Assembly: GCF_023701525.1 (NCBI RefSeq)
Contig: NZ_JAMQAW010000012.1
Location: forward strand, 188,762 to 252,761
From: Streptomyces albipurpureus
GTDB taxonomy: Bacteria; Actinomycetota; Actinomycetes; Streptomycetales; Streptomycetaceae
Length of the DNA: 64,000 nt
Direction: 5' to 3'
Shown here: positions 8,439-18,281 of the stretch, in pieces
How the letters are laid out: every line of letters starts with the position of its first letter
How positions within the stretch are numbered: the stretch's first letter is position 1
Notes under the pieces: generated by a model
The model's database searches: none
The model's input: only the letters and a program-made list of their open reading frames with translations
What the model was told of the DNA's origin: nothing
Program-made: the position numbers and the translations under genes

Positions 8439-11400
8439 CCTGCCGCCCGCCGACGCGCCGCCAGAACCCATCGCCATCATCGGAATCGGTTGCCGTCTTC
8501 CCGGCGGTTGCGCCACTCCCGCGGAGTTCTGGAACCTTCTGTGCGCCGGCGCTGACGCGACCAGTGAGCTGCCTCCGGACCGCTGGGACGCCGGCAAGTT
8601 CTACGACCCGGACGCCGCCAAACTCGGCAAGACCAGCACCATGCGGGGAGGGTTCCTCGACCGGATCGACGCGTTCGACGCCCAGTTCTTCGGGATCTCC
8701 CCGCGCGAGGCCATCTGGCTCGACCCGCAGCAGCGCCTGCTGCTCCAGGCCGCCTGGGAGGCCCTGGAGGACGGTGGCCAGGTGATCGACAGCCTCGCCG
8801 GCAGCGACACGGGCGTCTTCATGGGCGGCTTCACCCTGGACTACCAGCTGCTCCAGAACTACGGCGTACACAGCCGCTACGAGCTCCAGTCCCACTCGGC
8901 CACCGGCATGATGATGACGATGCTGGCCAACCGGCTGTCGTACGCGTTCGACTTCCGGGGGCCGAGCCTGGCCGTGGACACCGCCTGTTCGGGCTCGCTG
9001 GTCGCGGTCCACCTGGCGGCGCGGAGCATCTGGAACGGCGAGTCCTCGCTGGCGCTGGCGGGTGGTGCGAACGTCATGATCGCGCCCAATATGACCATCG
9101 CTGAGTCCAAGGGCGGATTCCTCTCCCCCGACGGCCGCTGTAAGGCGTTCGACGCGTCCGCCGACGGATACGCGCGCGGCGAGGGCGTCGGTGTCGTCCT
9201 GCTCAAGCCGCTGGCGCGGGCGGTTGCCGACCGCGACCCGATCTACGCGCTGATCCGCGGATCGGCCGTCACCCAGGACGGCCACAGCAACGGCATCACC
9301 GTCCCCAACGGCGACGCACAGGAAGCGGCGATGCGCGCCGCCTGCCGGCAGGCGGGCATCGCGCCGCACGAGGTCCAGTACGTCGAGGCCCACGGAACCG
9401 GGACCCCGGTGGGGGATCCCGTCGAGGCCGGCGCGATCGGCCGGGTCTTCTCCGAGGGACGCCCCGCTGGTCAGCGCCTGGTCATCGGGTCGGTCAAGAC
9501 CAACATCGGACACCTCGAAGCGGCCGCCGGGGTGGCAGGTCTGATCAAGACGGCGCTCTCCCTGAAGCACGGCCGGATACCCGGGCAACTGCACCACCGC
9601 AGACCCAACCCCGCCATCGCGTTCGAGGACTTGCAACTCCACGTCCAGACCGAGCTGGGCGACTGGCCCTTGGTGCCCGGCCCGCGTCACGCCGGGGTCA
9701 ACTCCTTCGGCTTCGGTGGCACCAACGCCCATGTGCTCCTCCAGGAACCGCCCTGCGGGCCGTCCCACGCGCCGCGCGCCGGGGAGCAACGGCGCTGTCT
9801 CGTACCGCTGTCGGCCCGCGCCCCCGAAGCGCTGGCGGACCTGGCGGCATCCCTGCGCGGTGTCCTGGCCGAGACCGCACACGACCTGAAGGACATCGGA
9901 TACACCCGCGCCCTACGCCGCGGCCACCACGACCACCGGCTCGCGGTCGTGGCGGCCACCGCGGCCGAGGCCGCCGAGAAACTCGGCGCCTACGGCGCGG
10001 GGCACGAGACCAGGGGCGTCGCGGCCGGACGCGCTCCTGCGAAGGACCGGCCCAAGCTGGCCTTCGTCTGCTCCGGTATGGGGCCCCAGTGGTGGGCCAT
10101 GGCACGACAGCTGCTGGAGACCGAGCCGGTCTTCCGTGCCGCCGTCGAGCGATGTGACCGGGAGCTGGGCAAGTACACCCAGTGGTCCCTGCTCGATGAG
10201 CTCCTCGCACCGCGGGAGACATCCCGCATGGACGAGACCGAGATCGCCCAGCCAGCCAACTTCGCGGTCCAACTGGGCCTGGCCGAGCTGTGGCGTTCGT
10301 GGGGAGTCGAACCCGACGGCATCGTCGGGCACAGCACGGGCGAGGTCGCCGCACAGTACCTCGCGGGTGTTCTCAGCTTCGAGGACGCGGTGAAGGTGAA
10401 CTTCTACCGCAGCAGTCTCCAGCAGCGGGCATCCGGGACCGGCCGCATGCTCGCCGTGGGCATGACCCCCGAGACCCTCAATCAGGCCGTGGCCGACGCG
10501 GGTCCCCTTGTTTCGGTGGCGGCCATCAACAGTTCGACCGCGGTGACCCTGGCCGGTGACGCCGGAATCCTTGAGGGCATGGCGGCCCAGCTCCAGACCT
10601 TCGGGGTCTTCCACCGCATGCTGACCGTCAAGGTCCCCTACCACAGCCACTACATGGACCCGCTGCGGGAGGACCTGGAAAAGGGACTGGGCGACCTCCG
10701 CCCGGCTTCCGCCGCCCTCCCCCTGTACTCGACGGTGACCGGCACCCGCATCGACGGCCGGGGCGCCGATGCCCACTACTGGTGGCAGAACGTCCGCGCG
10801 ACCGTCCTGTTCGCGGCGGCCGTCCGCCAGATGCTGGCCGACGGCTACACCCGGTTCATCGAGCTCAGCCCGCACCCCGTACTGGCCGGTTCCCTGCGCG
10901 AACTGCTCGCGGAGCAACAGCAGGAGGGGCTTGTGGTGCCGTCCCTGCGGCGCGACGAACCCGACGACGCGGTGCTCCTCGGTTCGCTGGGTGCCCTCTA
11001 CAGCCAGGGCCAGGACGTGAACTGGGAGGTGTTCTACGGCGAGGACTCCCGTCTGGTGGAGCTGCCGTCCTATCCGTGGCAGCTCAAGAGCTACTGGAAC
11101 GAGTCGTTGGAGGCCTTCGAGGACCGCCACTACACAGAGGTCCACCCCCTGCTCGGGCAGCACGTCAACGCCACCCATCCCACATGGGAGAAGGAGGTCA
11201 ACCCCCGGCTACTGCCCTGGCTGGCCGACCACCAGGTCCAGGGACACACCGTGCTGCCGGGCGCCGCGTTCATCGAACTGGCGCTGGCCGCGGCGCGCGA
11301 GGTGTACGGCGAAGGCGACTACACCCTCGAAGACCTGGAACTGCGCAAGGCCCTCATACTCCCCGGCACGGCCGACCCTCGGCTGCGCACCACCCTCTAC

Positions 11401-14046
11401 CAGGAGTCGGGCCGGGTCGAGGTCTCCAGCTACGCGGCCTCGCCCGGCGGGGACCGCGCCTGGAGGCTGCACGCGACCGCTCGGCTCAACCAGCGCCCAC
11501 CGGACCGTACGCACACGGACCTGGACGGTGCGCGTGCCCGGTGTGAACAACACATCCCCCGCGCTGAGTTCTACGAACTGGCCCAGCAGATGGGCTTCGG
11601 TTACGGGCCCGCTTTCCGGACGGTCGAGGAGATCGCCACCGGCCCGTCGCACGCCGTTGGGCGGTTGCGGATCCCCGAGCCCGTGCGGGTCGGGCTGGAG
11701 AGCTACCGGTTCCACCCCAGCCTGATCGACGCGGCGTTCCAGGTGCTGCTGACGTCCGCCATGCCACGGGCGGCGGAGGGGCCCCTTCCGTCCAGCCCCT
11801 ACCTGCCGGTGGGCATCGACAGCATCACCGTCCTCGGTCACCCGGCCGAGGAGATGTTCGTGGTCGCCGAGGTCACCGAGGCCGACGCGCGGGTCATCGT
11901 CAGCGATATCTCCTTGTGCGACGCCCGGGGCAGGGCTCTCGTCCTCATCCGGGGGTTCAGGGCGCAGTCCCTCGACACCGCCTCCAGTCTGACCCCAGAA
12001 CGCATCGACCAGGGACTCTACGAAGTCCAGTGGCACCCCGCGCCGCTTCAGGACGACCGGGAGCCCAAGGACGGCGACGCCGCCGACGACGACCCGTCGG
12101 GCACCTGGGTCCTGTTCACCGGCACGAACGGGGTCGGCGTCGAGGCGAGACGTCAACTGACCCGGGCCGGACGCCGTGTCGTCACCGTGTCACCCGGCGC
12201 GGTGCCCGAGCCCCTGGAGACCCCGGACGGCGGCTATGTGCTCGACCCCAGCCGCGCCGAGCACTACCGGTGGCTGCTGGGGAAACTCGCCCAGGAGACC
12301 GGGATCGGCAAGGTCGTGCACCTGTGGAGCCTCGATGCGCCCTTCAGCGAGGACAGCCCGCTCACGGCACTCCAGGACGGCCAGGACCTGGGCGTCCTCT
12401 CGGTTCTGCACCTGATGCAGGCGCTCTCGGCCGAGGTCACCCAGCGGCTGCCGCAGGTGTGGCTGGTCACCCGTACGGCACAGGCAGTCGCCCACGCCCC
12501 GCGGCCGCTCGCGCTGTCGCAGGCTCCGATGTGGGGGATCGGCCGGGTGATCGGGCACCAGGAGTTCACCGGCATGTGGGGCGGCATCGTCGATCTCGAC
12601 GCAGGGCCGGACGCTCAGCAGGCACGCCACCTCGTCGATGAGCTCACCGCGCGACACGGTGAGGATCAGATCGCGTTCCGGAACGGGCAGCGGTACGCCG
12701 TACGTCTGGCGCGTTGCGAGAACATCGCCCCGCCCTTCCCGGTGACCCTCCGCGATGATGTGACCTACCTGGTCACCGGGGGTACGGGGGCGCTCGGACG
12801 GGTGGTCGCCCGGTTCCTGGCGGATCGGGGCGCACGCCACCTCGTGCTGATGGGGCGGACTCCGGTTCCCCCGCGCGACACCTGGCGCGATCTACCCGCC
12901 GAGCACGATCAACGCGACCTGATCGACGAACTGCTGCGGTGGGAAGGCAGCGGGGTGCGGGTCCACTGCGCTGCGGTCGACTGCGCCGACGAGGCGCGGT
13001 TGCACACGTGGTTCGCGGAACACCAGCGGCTTCACCGGCCGCCGATCGCCGGAGTCGTGCACGCCGCCGGTGTCGTCGAGGACGAGCTGATACCGCGGAT
13101 GAGCCGGGAGACCTTCCAACGGGTGATGCGACCCAAGTTGCACAGCGGTTGGCTGTTGCACCGCCTGTTCGCCGACGCCCCGCTGGAGTTCTTCGTCCTG
13201 TTCGGATCCGTGGGGTCCGTCATCGCCTCCCCCGGACAAGCCAACTACGCGGCCGGGAACGCCTTCCTCGACGCGCTCGCCCAGCACCGACGGTCCCTGG
13301 GCCTGCCTGCGCTGAGCATCAGCTGGGGCCCGTGGTCGGTCGGCATGGTGGAGAAGCTCAACCTGGAGCAGTTGTACGCGCGGCGGGGCATCGAGCTGAT
13401 CACCCCCGAGGCCGGCACCCGGATTCTGGGCCGTCTCATCGGTCAGCGCCTGGCCCATGTCGTGGCGATCACAGCCGACTGGGCAACCGCCCGGGCGACG
13501 TCCATGGCAGGACGACTCCCGCCGATGTTCGGCGGGCTCGGCCAGGAGCAGGCCGACCATCAGGCAGCGGACGAAGGGCCCGGCGCCGAAGCCGTACTCG
13601 CCTCCCTGCGGCGCACACCGCAAGCAGACCGTCCGGGTGTACTCGCGGCACATCTGCACAGCGTCGCCGCGCTGGTGCTCAAGCTGGACCCGGCGGAGTT
13701 CGGCGACGAGGAGAACCTCAGCAACCTGGGCATCGACTCGCTGTTGGCAGTCGAGGTCAAGTACCGCGTCGAGGCGACACTGCGCGTGGACGTCTCGGTC
13801 CTTGACCTGCTCCAGGGGGTGAGCGTCCTCGACCTCACGGCCCGGATCCTGCCGCTTCTCGTACTGGAGGAGGAGTCTGGCGAGCCCTCCCCCGCCGCAC
13901 CGGCCGCCACCGGTGCGGACACACCGGACCAAGGACGTCAGGAGGACGAACTCGCCGCACTGCTCGCGCGGGTGCCTCCCGACGAGTTGGAGCGGCTGCT
14001 CGACGAACTGGAGCAGGACCCCACCGAAACCCGTCGGGAGCGATGA
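8431..14046 (+). CDS. single-module type I polyketide synthase KS-AT-DH-KR-ACP
   Basis: A 1871-residue synthase. The start is the ATG at 8431 after GGAAAGG. KS: DTACSGS with Cys186, His321 (EAHGTGT) and His361 (NIGHLEA). AT: GHSTGE with Ser635, but VPYH (about 735-738) where malonyl enzymes have HAFH, so extender choice is uncertain. DH: HQVQGHTVLP from His934, with Asp1100 in LIDAAF. KR: TGGTGALG from 1449, Ser1593, Tyr1606, Asn1610; VED stands where B-type KRs have LDD. ACP: LGIDSL with Ser1770. The acidic tail has an amphipathic helix (ELERLLDELEQD). There is no ER, methyltransferase or TE, so each full cycle would leave a double bond. As the only PKS in the cluster it probably works iteratively to build a polyene. 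Its domain order differs from enediyne synthases. Confidence 0.93.
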   Translation: MTDLPPADAPPEPIAIIGIGCRLPGGCATPAEFWNLLCAGADATSELPPDRWDAGKFYDPDAAKLGKTSTMRGGFLDRIDAFDAQFFGISPREAIWLDPQQRLLLQAAWEALEDGGQVIDSLAGSDTGVFMGGFTLDYQLLQNYGVHSRYELQSHSATGMMMTMLANRLSYAFDFRGPSLAVDTACSGSLVAVHLAARSIWNGESSLALAGGANVMIAPNMTIAESKGGFLSPDGRCKAFDASADGYARGEGVGVVLLKPLARAVADRDPIYALIRGSAVTQDGHSNGITVPNGDAQEAAMRAACRQAGIAPHEVQYVEAHGTGTPVGDPVEAGAIGRVFSEGRPAGQRLVIGSVKTNIGHLEAAAGVAGLIKTALSLKHGRIPGQLHHRRPNPAIAFEDLQLHVQTELGDWPLVPGPRHAGVNSFGFGGTNAHVLLQEPPCGPSHAPRAGEQRRCLVPLSARAPEALADLAASLRGVLAETAHDLKDIGYTRALRRGHHDHRLAVVAATAAEAAEKLGAYGAGHETRGVAAGRAPAKDRPKLAFVCSGMGPQWWAMARQLLETEPVFRAAVERCDRELGKYTQWSLLDELLAPRETSRMDETEIAQPANFAVQLGLAELWRSWGVEPDGIVGHSTGEVAAQYLAGVLSFEDAVKVNFYRSSLQQRASGTGRMLAVGMTPETLNQAVADAGPLVSVAAINSSTAVTLAGDAGILEGMAAQLQTFGVFHRMLTVKVPYHSHYMDPLREDLEKGLGDLRPASAALPLYSTVTGTRIDGRGADAHYWWQNVRATVLFAAAVRQMLADGYTRFIELSPHPVLAGSLRELLAEQQQEGLVVPSLRRDEPDDAVLLGSLGALYSQGQDVNWEVFYGEDSRLVELPSYPWQLKSYWNESLEAFEDRHYTEVHPLLGQHVNATHPTWEKEVNPRLLPWLADHQVQGHTVLPGAAFIELALAAAREVYGEGDYTLEDLELRKALILPGTADPRLRTTLYQESGRVEVSSYAASPGGDRAWRLHATARLNQRPPDRTHTDLDGARARCEQHIPRAEFYELAQQMGFGYGPAFRTVEEIATGPSHAVGRLRIPEPVRVGLESYRFHPSLIDAAFQVLLTSAMPRAAEGPLPSSPYLPVGIDSITVLGHPAEEMFVVAEVTEADARVIVSDISLCDARGRALVLIRGFRAQSLDTASSLTPERIDQGLYEVQWHPAPLQDDREPKDGDAADDDPSGTWVLFTGTNGVGVEARRQLTRAGRRVVTVSPGAVPEPLETPDGGYVLDPSRAEHYRWLLGKLAQETGIGKVVHLWSLDAPFSEDSPLTALQDGQDLGVLSVLHLMQALSAEVTQRLPQVWLVTRTAQAVAHAPRPLALSQAPMWGIGRVIGHQEFTGMWGGIVDLDAGPDAQQARHLVDELTARHGEDQIAFRNGQRYAVRLARCENIAPPFPVTLRDDVTYLVTGGTGALGRVVARFLADRGARHLVLMGRTPVPPRDTWRDLPAEHDQRDLIDELLRWEGSGVRVHCAAVDCADEARLHTWFAEHQRLHRPPIAGVVHAAGVVEDELIPRMSRETFQRVMRPKLHSGWLLHRLFADAPLEFFVLFGSVGSVIASPGQANYAAGNAFLDALAQHRRSLGLPALSISWGPWSVGMVEKLNLEQLYARRGIELITPEAGTRILGRLIGQRLAHVVAITADWATARATSMAGRLPPMFGGLGQEQADHQAADEGPGAEAVLASLRRTPQADRPGVLAAHLHSVAALVLKLDPAEFGDEENLSNLGIDSLLAVEVKYRVEATLRVDVSVLDLLQGVSVLDLTARILPLLVLEEESGEPSPAAPAATGADTPDQGRQEDELAALLARVPPDELERLLDELEQDPTETRRER

Positions 14047-14049
14047 GCC

Positions 14050-15006
14050 ATGTCCCTGTCGCTGAGGAGAGTACGTCGTGCCGTGATGGGAGTCTCGGAC
14101 GCGGAGGCGACCGCCTTCAGCCGGGGTGACACCCCGACGTGGAAACACCTGGAGACCGCCGTGCGCAGCGCGGTCGGCGGATATCACGAGGTCCTGGACG
14201 GCAGTCACTTCGAGGACCTGATCCCACGGCTGGATCGGACACCCCTGGAGTTCCGCGGATACGCCTACGAGGGCGCGGCCATGGGACTGACCGGCCTGGA
14301 CTGCTTCCTGCCGGGCAGATCCCGGCTCCAGGCCTATCTGGCCGGCCCCGGTAGCCCCCACATCTATATGGCCCATATCGGAGCGGGCGAGGCACTGGCC
14401 AGACTGCGCCGCAAGCCGGAGCCGTTGATGCGGCGCCTGGCCGATCCGGCGCTGCGGTGGCTGGTGATGGACGGATACGGCTTCCACGAAGGCTTCTTCA
14501 AGCAGCGCCGGTTCGTGGAGCGGCAACAGGTTCCCGTACATCTGTCGGCCTTCGCCCGGCGCGTCTTCGACCAGGGCATCGGGCGGAGCATCTGGTTCAC
14601 CTCGGGCGCCGACGCCGACCGGATCTCCCGCGCGATCGCCGCGTTCCCAGCCCACCGGCATGCCGACCTCTGGTTGGGCATCGGCGTGGCCTGCGGGTAC
14701 GTCGGCGGAGTCGACCGGGCGACCATCGAGGCACTGCGTGCGGCCGCCGGTCGGCACACCTCCCAGGTGGCGGTCGGAACGGCCTTCGTGGCCAAGGGGC
14801 GGCTTCGCGCCGGCAACCCGATACCCGACACCGAACTGGCCTGTCAGGTGCTGTGCGGAATCTCAGGCCAGGCGGCCGCCCGACTGGTCGACGAAGCCTT
14901 CGAGGACCTGCCCGACACGCCTTCCGCGCCGGCCTACGACACCTTGCAGCGACGCCTGGCGACCAGTCTCGCCGCCTCCCCTTCCGCCGCGGGGGATGCC
15001 TCATGA
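14050..15006 (+). CDS. DUF1702 (UnbL-type) protein 1
   Basis: A 318-residue soluble protein of the DUF1702 family, which includes the UnbL proteins of enediyne clusters; the reaction is not established. Family signatures: YEGAAMGL (73-80), HIYMAHIGAGEALARL, and DGYGFHEGFF (141-150), then GRSIWFTSGAD and the glycine-rich ACGYVGG. Most charged and aromatic residues in these blocks recur in all four copies here, suggesting a shared active or binding site. The start is 3 bases after the PKS stop. I infer a role in modifying the PKS-bound or released chain, because the gene sits directly behind the PKS. Confidence 0.85.
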   Translation: MSLSLRRVRRAVMGVSDAEATAFSRGDTPTWKHLETAVRSAVGGYHEVLDGSHFEDLIPRLDRTPLEFRGYAYEGAAMGLTGLDCFLPGRSRLQAYLAGPGSPHIYMAHIGAGEALARLRRKPEPLMRRLADPALRWLVMDGYGFHEGFFKQRRFVERQQVPVHLSAFARRVFDQGIGRSIWFTSGADADRISRAIAAFPAHRHADLWLGIGVACGYVGGVDRATIEALRAAAGRHTSQVAVGTAFVAKGRLRAGNPIPDTELACQVLCGISGQAAARLVDEAFEDLPDTPSAPAYDTLQRRLATSLAASPSAAGDAS

Positions 15007-15926
15007 CCCTGTTGGGTGCCGTGATGAGGCCACTGTTCGAGGTCACCCCATCCGACCTTCCGGCCGTCGCGGTGGGCTCGGGCGCCACCGCGGAGCGACT
15101 GAGCAGAGTGGTCTTCACCGTGACGGAGTGCTGCGAGGTCACCCTCCTCAACCGGCGGGAGTCGACGCTGGTCGACAAGTTGGACGCGTACCCCGAGGAG
15201 CTACGCGGGTTCGCCTACGAGGGAGCGGGGGTCGGGCTCGCGGCCCTGGACCATCTGCTGCCGTGGAAGCAGCGCACCCGCCGCTTCGTGGACGGGGCCG
15301 GGAGCCCGTATGTCTTCGCGGTCTATCTCGGTGCCGGCATGGGGCTGGCACGGCTGGGCCGAAACCCCGAGCCGTTTCGCCGACGGCTGCGGGACGAGGT
15401 GTTCAACTGGGTGGTCCTCGACGGATACGGCTTCCACGAGGGCTTCTTCGCCCATCGCCGCCATGTCCAGGAGCGCGCCACACCCAGGCATCTCAGCGGC
15501 TATGGGCTGAGCGCCTTCGACCACGGTCTGGGGCGCAGTATCTGGTTCGCCACGGGTGCGGACGTCAGGCGGGTCGTGGCAACCATCGAGGCGTTCCCCG
15601 AGTTGCGCCGGGGCGATCTATGGGCTGGTGTCGGTCTGGCCTGCGGATACACCGGAGGGGTGGACGAACCGACGGTCAAGGCACTGCGCGTGCGTGCGGA
15701 CGCCTACCGCGGGCGACTCGCGGAAGGCGTGGTCGTCGCGGCCAGGGCCCGGCACCAGGTGGGCAACACGGCCGAGCACAACGAGATCGCCTGCCAGGTG
15801 GTCTGCGGAATCGACAGCCGCGAGGCGGCGGACCTGGCCGCCACCGCTCTGGTCGATCTACCGACCGACGAGGTCGAGCCGGCCTATGAGATCTGGCGCC
15901 AACGCATTCGCGGTCAGTTCGTCTGA
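15003..15926 (+). CDS. DUF1702 (UnbL-type) protein 2
   Basis: A 307-residue DUF1702 protein, coupled to copy 1 by an ATGA overlap. It keeps YEGAGVGL, DGYGFHEGFF, GRSIWFATGAD and ACGYTGG, and ends with the EPAYEIWRQRI motif also found at the end of copies 3 and 4 in similar form. The start at 15003 matches the N-terminal length of its sisters. The sequences are divergent enough that the four copies are old paralogues rather than recent duplications; they may act as a hetero-oligomer or on successive steps. Function is unknown. Confidence 0.85.
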   Translation: MTLLGAVMRPLFEVTPSDLPAVAVGSGATAERLSRVVFTVTECCEVTLLNRRESTLVDKLDAYPEELRGFAYEGAGVGLAALDHLLPWKQRTRRFVDGAGSPYVFAVYLGAGMGLARLGRNPEPFRRRLRDEVFNWVVLDGYGFHEGFFAHRRHVQERATPRHLSGYGLSAFDHGLGRSIWFATGADVRRVVATIEAFPELRRGDLWAGVGLACGYTGGVDEPTVKALRVRADAYRGRLAEGVVVAARARHQVGNTAEHNEIACQVVCGIDSREAADLAATALVDLPTDEVEPAYEIWRQRIRGQFV

Positions 15927-15963
15927 ACCATCACGTCGGCACCGCCTCGAAGATGGGGGAAAA

Positions 15964-17274
15964 GTGTCCAACTCGGAAATCGCCATCCATTTCTTCCTAC
16001 AACTGACCGTGATTCTCGCTGCCTGCCGCCTGGTCGGTCTGCTCGTCCGGAGCATGGGGCAACCGCAGGTCGTGGGAGAGATGATCGCCGGCGTCCTGCT
16101 CGGGCCGTCCCTGTTGGGAGTGGTGTTCCCCGACTGGCAGGAGAAGCTGTTCCCGACCGGGCCGTCCATGACGATGATCTATGTGATCAGCCAGGTCGGA
16201 CTGGTGCTGTACATGTTCCTGATCGGCCTGGAGTTCGACCTCGGGCTGATTCGCCACCGGATACCCAGTGCCGTCTCGATCTCACTGGCGGGAATCCTCG
16301 CCCCGCTCATACTGGGCGCGCTGACCGCGGCCCTGCTGATGCGAGAGGGCGACACCTACTTCACCGACGGCGTCAAGACCTGGCAGGCCATGCTGTTCAT
16401 GGGATCGGCCATCGCCATCACCGCCTTCCCGATGCTCGCCCGCATCATCTTCGAGCGCAAACTGACCGGGACCTCGCTGGGCACCCTCGCACTGGCGGCG
16501 GGAGCCACGGACGACGCGGTCTCCTGGTGCCTGCTCGCCGTCGTCCTCGCCGTCTTCAAGGGCGACATGATGATCGCGATCCTGGCGGTCGGCGGCGGCA
16601 TCGTCTACGCCATCACCGTGCTGACCATCGGCAGACGGCTGCTGAGCCGGCTGGGGACCAAGGCCGAACGGGAGGGCGGCGTCAGCCCGAATGTCCTGGC
16701 ACTGGTGCTGACGCTGCTCATGCTGGCGGCGTGGTTCACCGACTACGTCGGTATCTACGCGGTGTTCGGGGCGTTCATCCTCGGGGCCGCGATGCCGCGC
16801 GGTGTCTTCGCCGAGCGCATACGCAGCGGTTTCGAGCCGCTCGTCACCTATCTGCTGCTGCCTCTGTTCTTCGTGTTCTCCGGTCTCAACACCCAGATCG
16901 GCCTCGTCAACAGCCTCAGCCTGTGGGGAGTGGCACTGCTCATCCTCCTGGTCTCCGTGCTGGGCAAGGGGGTCGCCTGCTGGTTCGCCGCAAGGCTCAA
17001 CAACGAACCGCAGCGCGAGGCGCTGGCGTTGGGAAGCCTGATGAACGCGCGGGGCCTGATGGAGCTCATCCTGCTCAACATCGGGCTCCAGGCCGGACTG
17101 ATCACACCGACCCTCTTCACCATCCTGGTCTTCATGGCCATCGTGACCACGCTCATGGCCACCCCGCTGTTCGAGTTCGTCTACGGCCGGTTCCGTTCCC
17201 AGCCGCCTCCAGCGGCCACCGCCGCCGACGGCGAGACCGCCACGAGCCTGGCCAAGGCGCCGGGGGGCCGATGA
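15964..17274 (+). CDS. CPA2-type cation/proton antiporter (KefB/NapA-like)
   Basis: A 436-residue integral membrane protein of the monovalent cation:proton antiporter-2 family, with about 12 hydrophobic segments. Typical features are GQPQVVGEMIAGVLLGPS near the N terminus, LYMFLIGLEF, and the membrane acidic pair in GATDDAVSW. There is no C-terminal TrkA-N/RCK domain. GTG 15964 follows GGGGGAAAA and begins a normal N terminus for the family. It is embedded among the DUF1702 genes and ends in an ATGA overlap with copy 3, so it is a true operon member. Antiporters of this sort in antibiotic clusters are usually linked to self-protection or export; here that is inference. Confidence 0.88.
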   Translation: MSNSEIAIHFFLQLTVILAACRLVGLLVRSMGQPQVVGEMIAGVLLGPSLLGVVFPDWQEKLFPTGPSMTMIYVISQVGLVLYMFLIGLEFDLGLIRHRIPSAVSISLAGILAPLILGALTAALLMREGDTYFTDGVKTWQAMLFMGSAIAITAFPMLARIIFERKLTGTSLGTLALAAGATDDAVSWCLLAVVLAVFKGDMMIAILAVGGGIVYAITVLTIGRRLLSRLGTKAEREGGVSPNVLALVLTLLMLAAWFTDYVGIYAVFGAFILGAAMPRGVFAERIRSGFEPLVTYLLLPLFFVFSGLNTQIGLVNSLSLWGVALLILLVSVLGKGVACWFAARLNNEPQREALALGSLMNARGLMELILLNIGLQAGLITPTLFTILVFMAIVTTLMATPLFEFVYGRFRSQPPPAATAADGETATSLAKAPGGR

Positions 17275-18281
17275 TGCCCCTGCCACTCGGTACGCTGCTC
17301 AAGCCGGTCTTCCCGCTGTCCGCGGACGCCTTCCCGAAAATGGCAGCCGACCGTTTCGGCGCCCAGGAGGACATGGACAAGACCTGGCTCACCTTCGAAC
17401 CGGTCGCCCGCACGCTCGTGGACAGCTTCTACATGACCCTGGACCACCCGGAGCACAGGAGCCTCGTCCCTCGGTTGGACGCATCGCCACCCGGGCTGCG
17501 GGGGATCGCCTACGAAGGCGCCGGCATGGGGCTGATGCTGCTTGACAGCCTGTTCCCGTACAGGAGGCGACTGCCGGCGTTCATCCACGGACCCGGCGCG
17601 CCCTACCGCTGTCTGATCTACATCGGTGCGGGACTCGTCCTGCCTCGCGTCCCCGTCAGCCCACAGCGCTTCCTCTCCCGCCAGGACCCCTTCCTGCGCT
17701 GGCTGGTGATGGACGGCTACGGCTTCTACGAGGGCTTCTTCTCCTGGCGGGACATCGTCGAACGACACCGGACCCCGCGCGGGATCCACGGATACGCGGC
17801 CCGCGCCTTCGACCACGGTCTGGGGCGCAGCCTGTGGTTCTCCACCGGGGCCAATGTCGAACGGATCATCGACACCATTCACACCTTTCCGGCCCGGCGG
17901 CAGGGCGATCTATGGAGCGGCATCGGCCTGGCCTGCGCCTACGCCGCGGGAGTCATGGATCGCAACGCCATCGTCACGCTCTTGGAGGCGGCCGGTCAGC
18001 ATCGCGCGGACCTCGCCACCGGCACCGCGATCGCGTCCATCTTCCGTGAACAGTCCGGGCAGCCCGCCCCGCACACCGACCTGGCGTGCGACGTCGTGTG
18101 GCGGAGGGAAGCGGCGGCGGTCGCCGCGATCGCCCACAGCGCCGGCCATCCCGTCGCACGGGGAGGCATCGCCGACGGTGCGAGCCCCGAACCGGCCTAC
18201 GAACGGTGGCGCCAGGAGATCCGAGCGGTCTGGCTCGGCACACCGGTTCCCGCCTCGACAGCGAAGGAGCCGGGCGCATGA
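17271..18281 (+). CDS. DUF1702 (UnbL-type) protein 3
   Basis: A 336-residue DUF1702 protein with YEGAGMGL, DGYGFYEGFF (Tyr for the His of its sisters), GRSLWFSTGAN and ACAYAAG. The first ATG of an ATGATG pair (17271) overlaps the antiporter stop. The His-to-Tyr change in the most conserved block, and the loss of one glycine in the ACGYxGG block, make this the most divergent copy and hint at a different or structural role. It has a longer C-terminal tail after the EPAYERWRQEI motif. Confidence 0.84.
   Translation: MMPLPLGTLLKPVFPLSADAFPKMAADRFGAQEDMDKTWLTFEPVARTLVDSFYMTLDHPEHRSLVPRLDASPPGLRGIAYEGAGMGLMLLDSLFPYRRRLPAFIHGPGAPYRCLIYIGAGLVLPRVPVSPQRFLSRQDPFLRWLVMDGYGFYEGFFSWRDIVERHRTPRGIHGYAARAFDHGLGRSLWFSTGANVERIIDTIHTFPARRQGDLWSGIGLACAYAAGVMDRNAIVTLLEAAGQHRADLATGTAIASIFREQSGQPAPHTDLACDVVWRREAAAVAAIAHSAGHPVARGGIADGASPEPAYERWRQEIRAVWLGTPVPASTAKEPGA

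Noticed and set aside
8431..14046. Reading the PKS as an enediyne synthase because DUF1702 genes follow
   Set aside because: The order is KS-AT-DH-KR-ACP with a C-terminal ACP. Enediyne synthases have the ACP between AT and KR and a C-terminal phosphopantetheinyl transferase, and UnbU, UnbV and the TEBC-type hot-dog thioesterase are absent.
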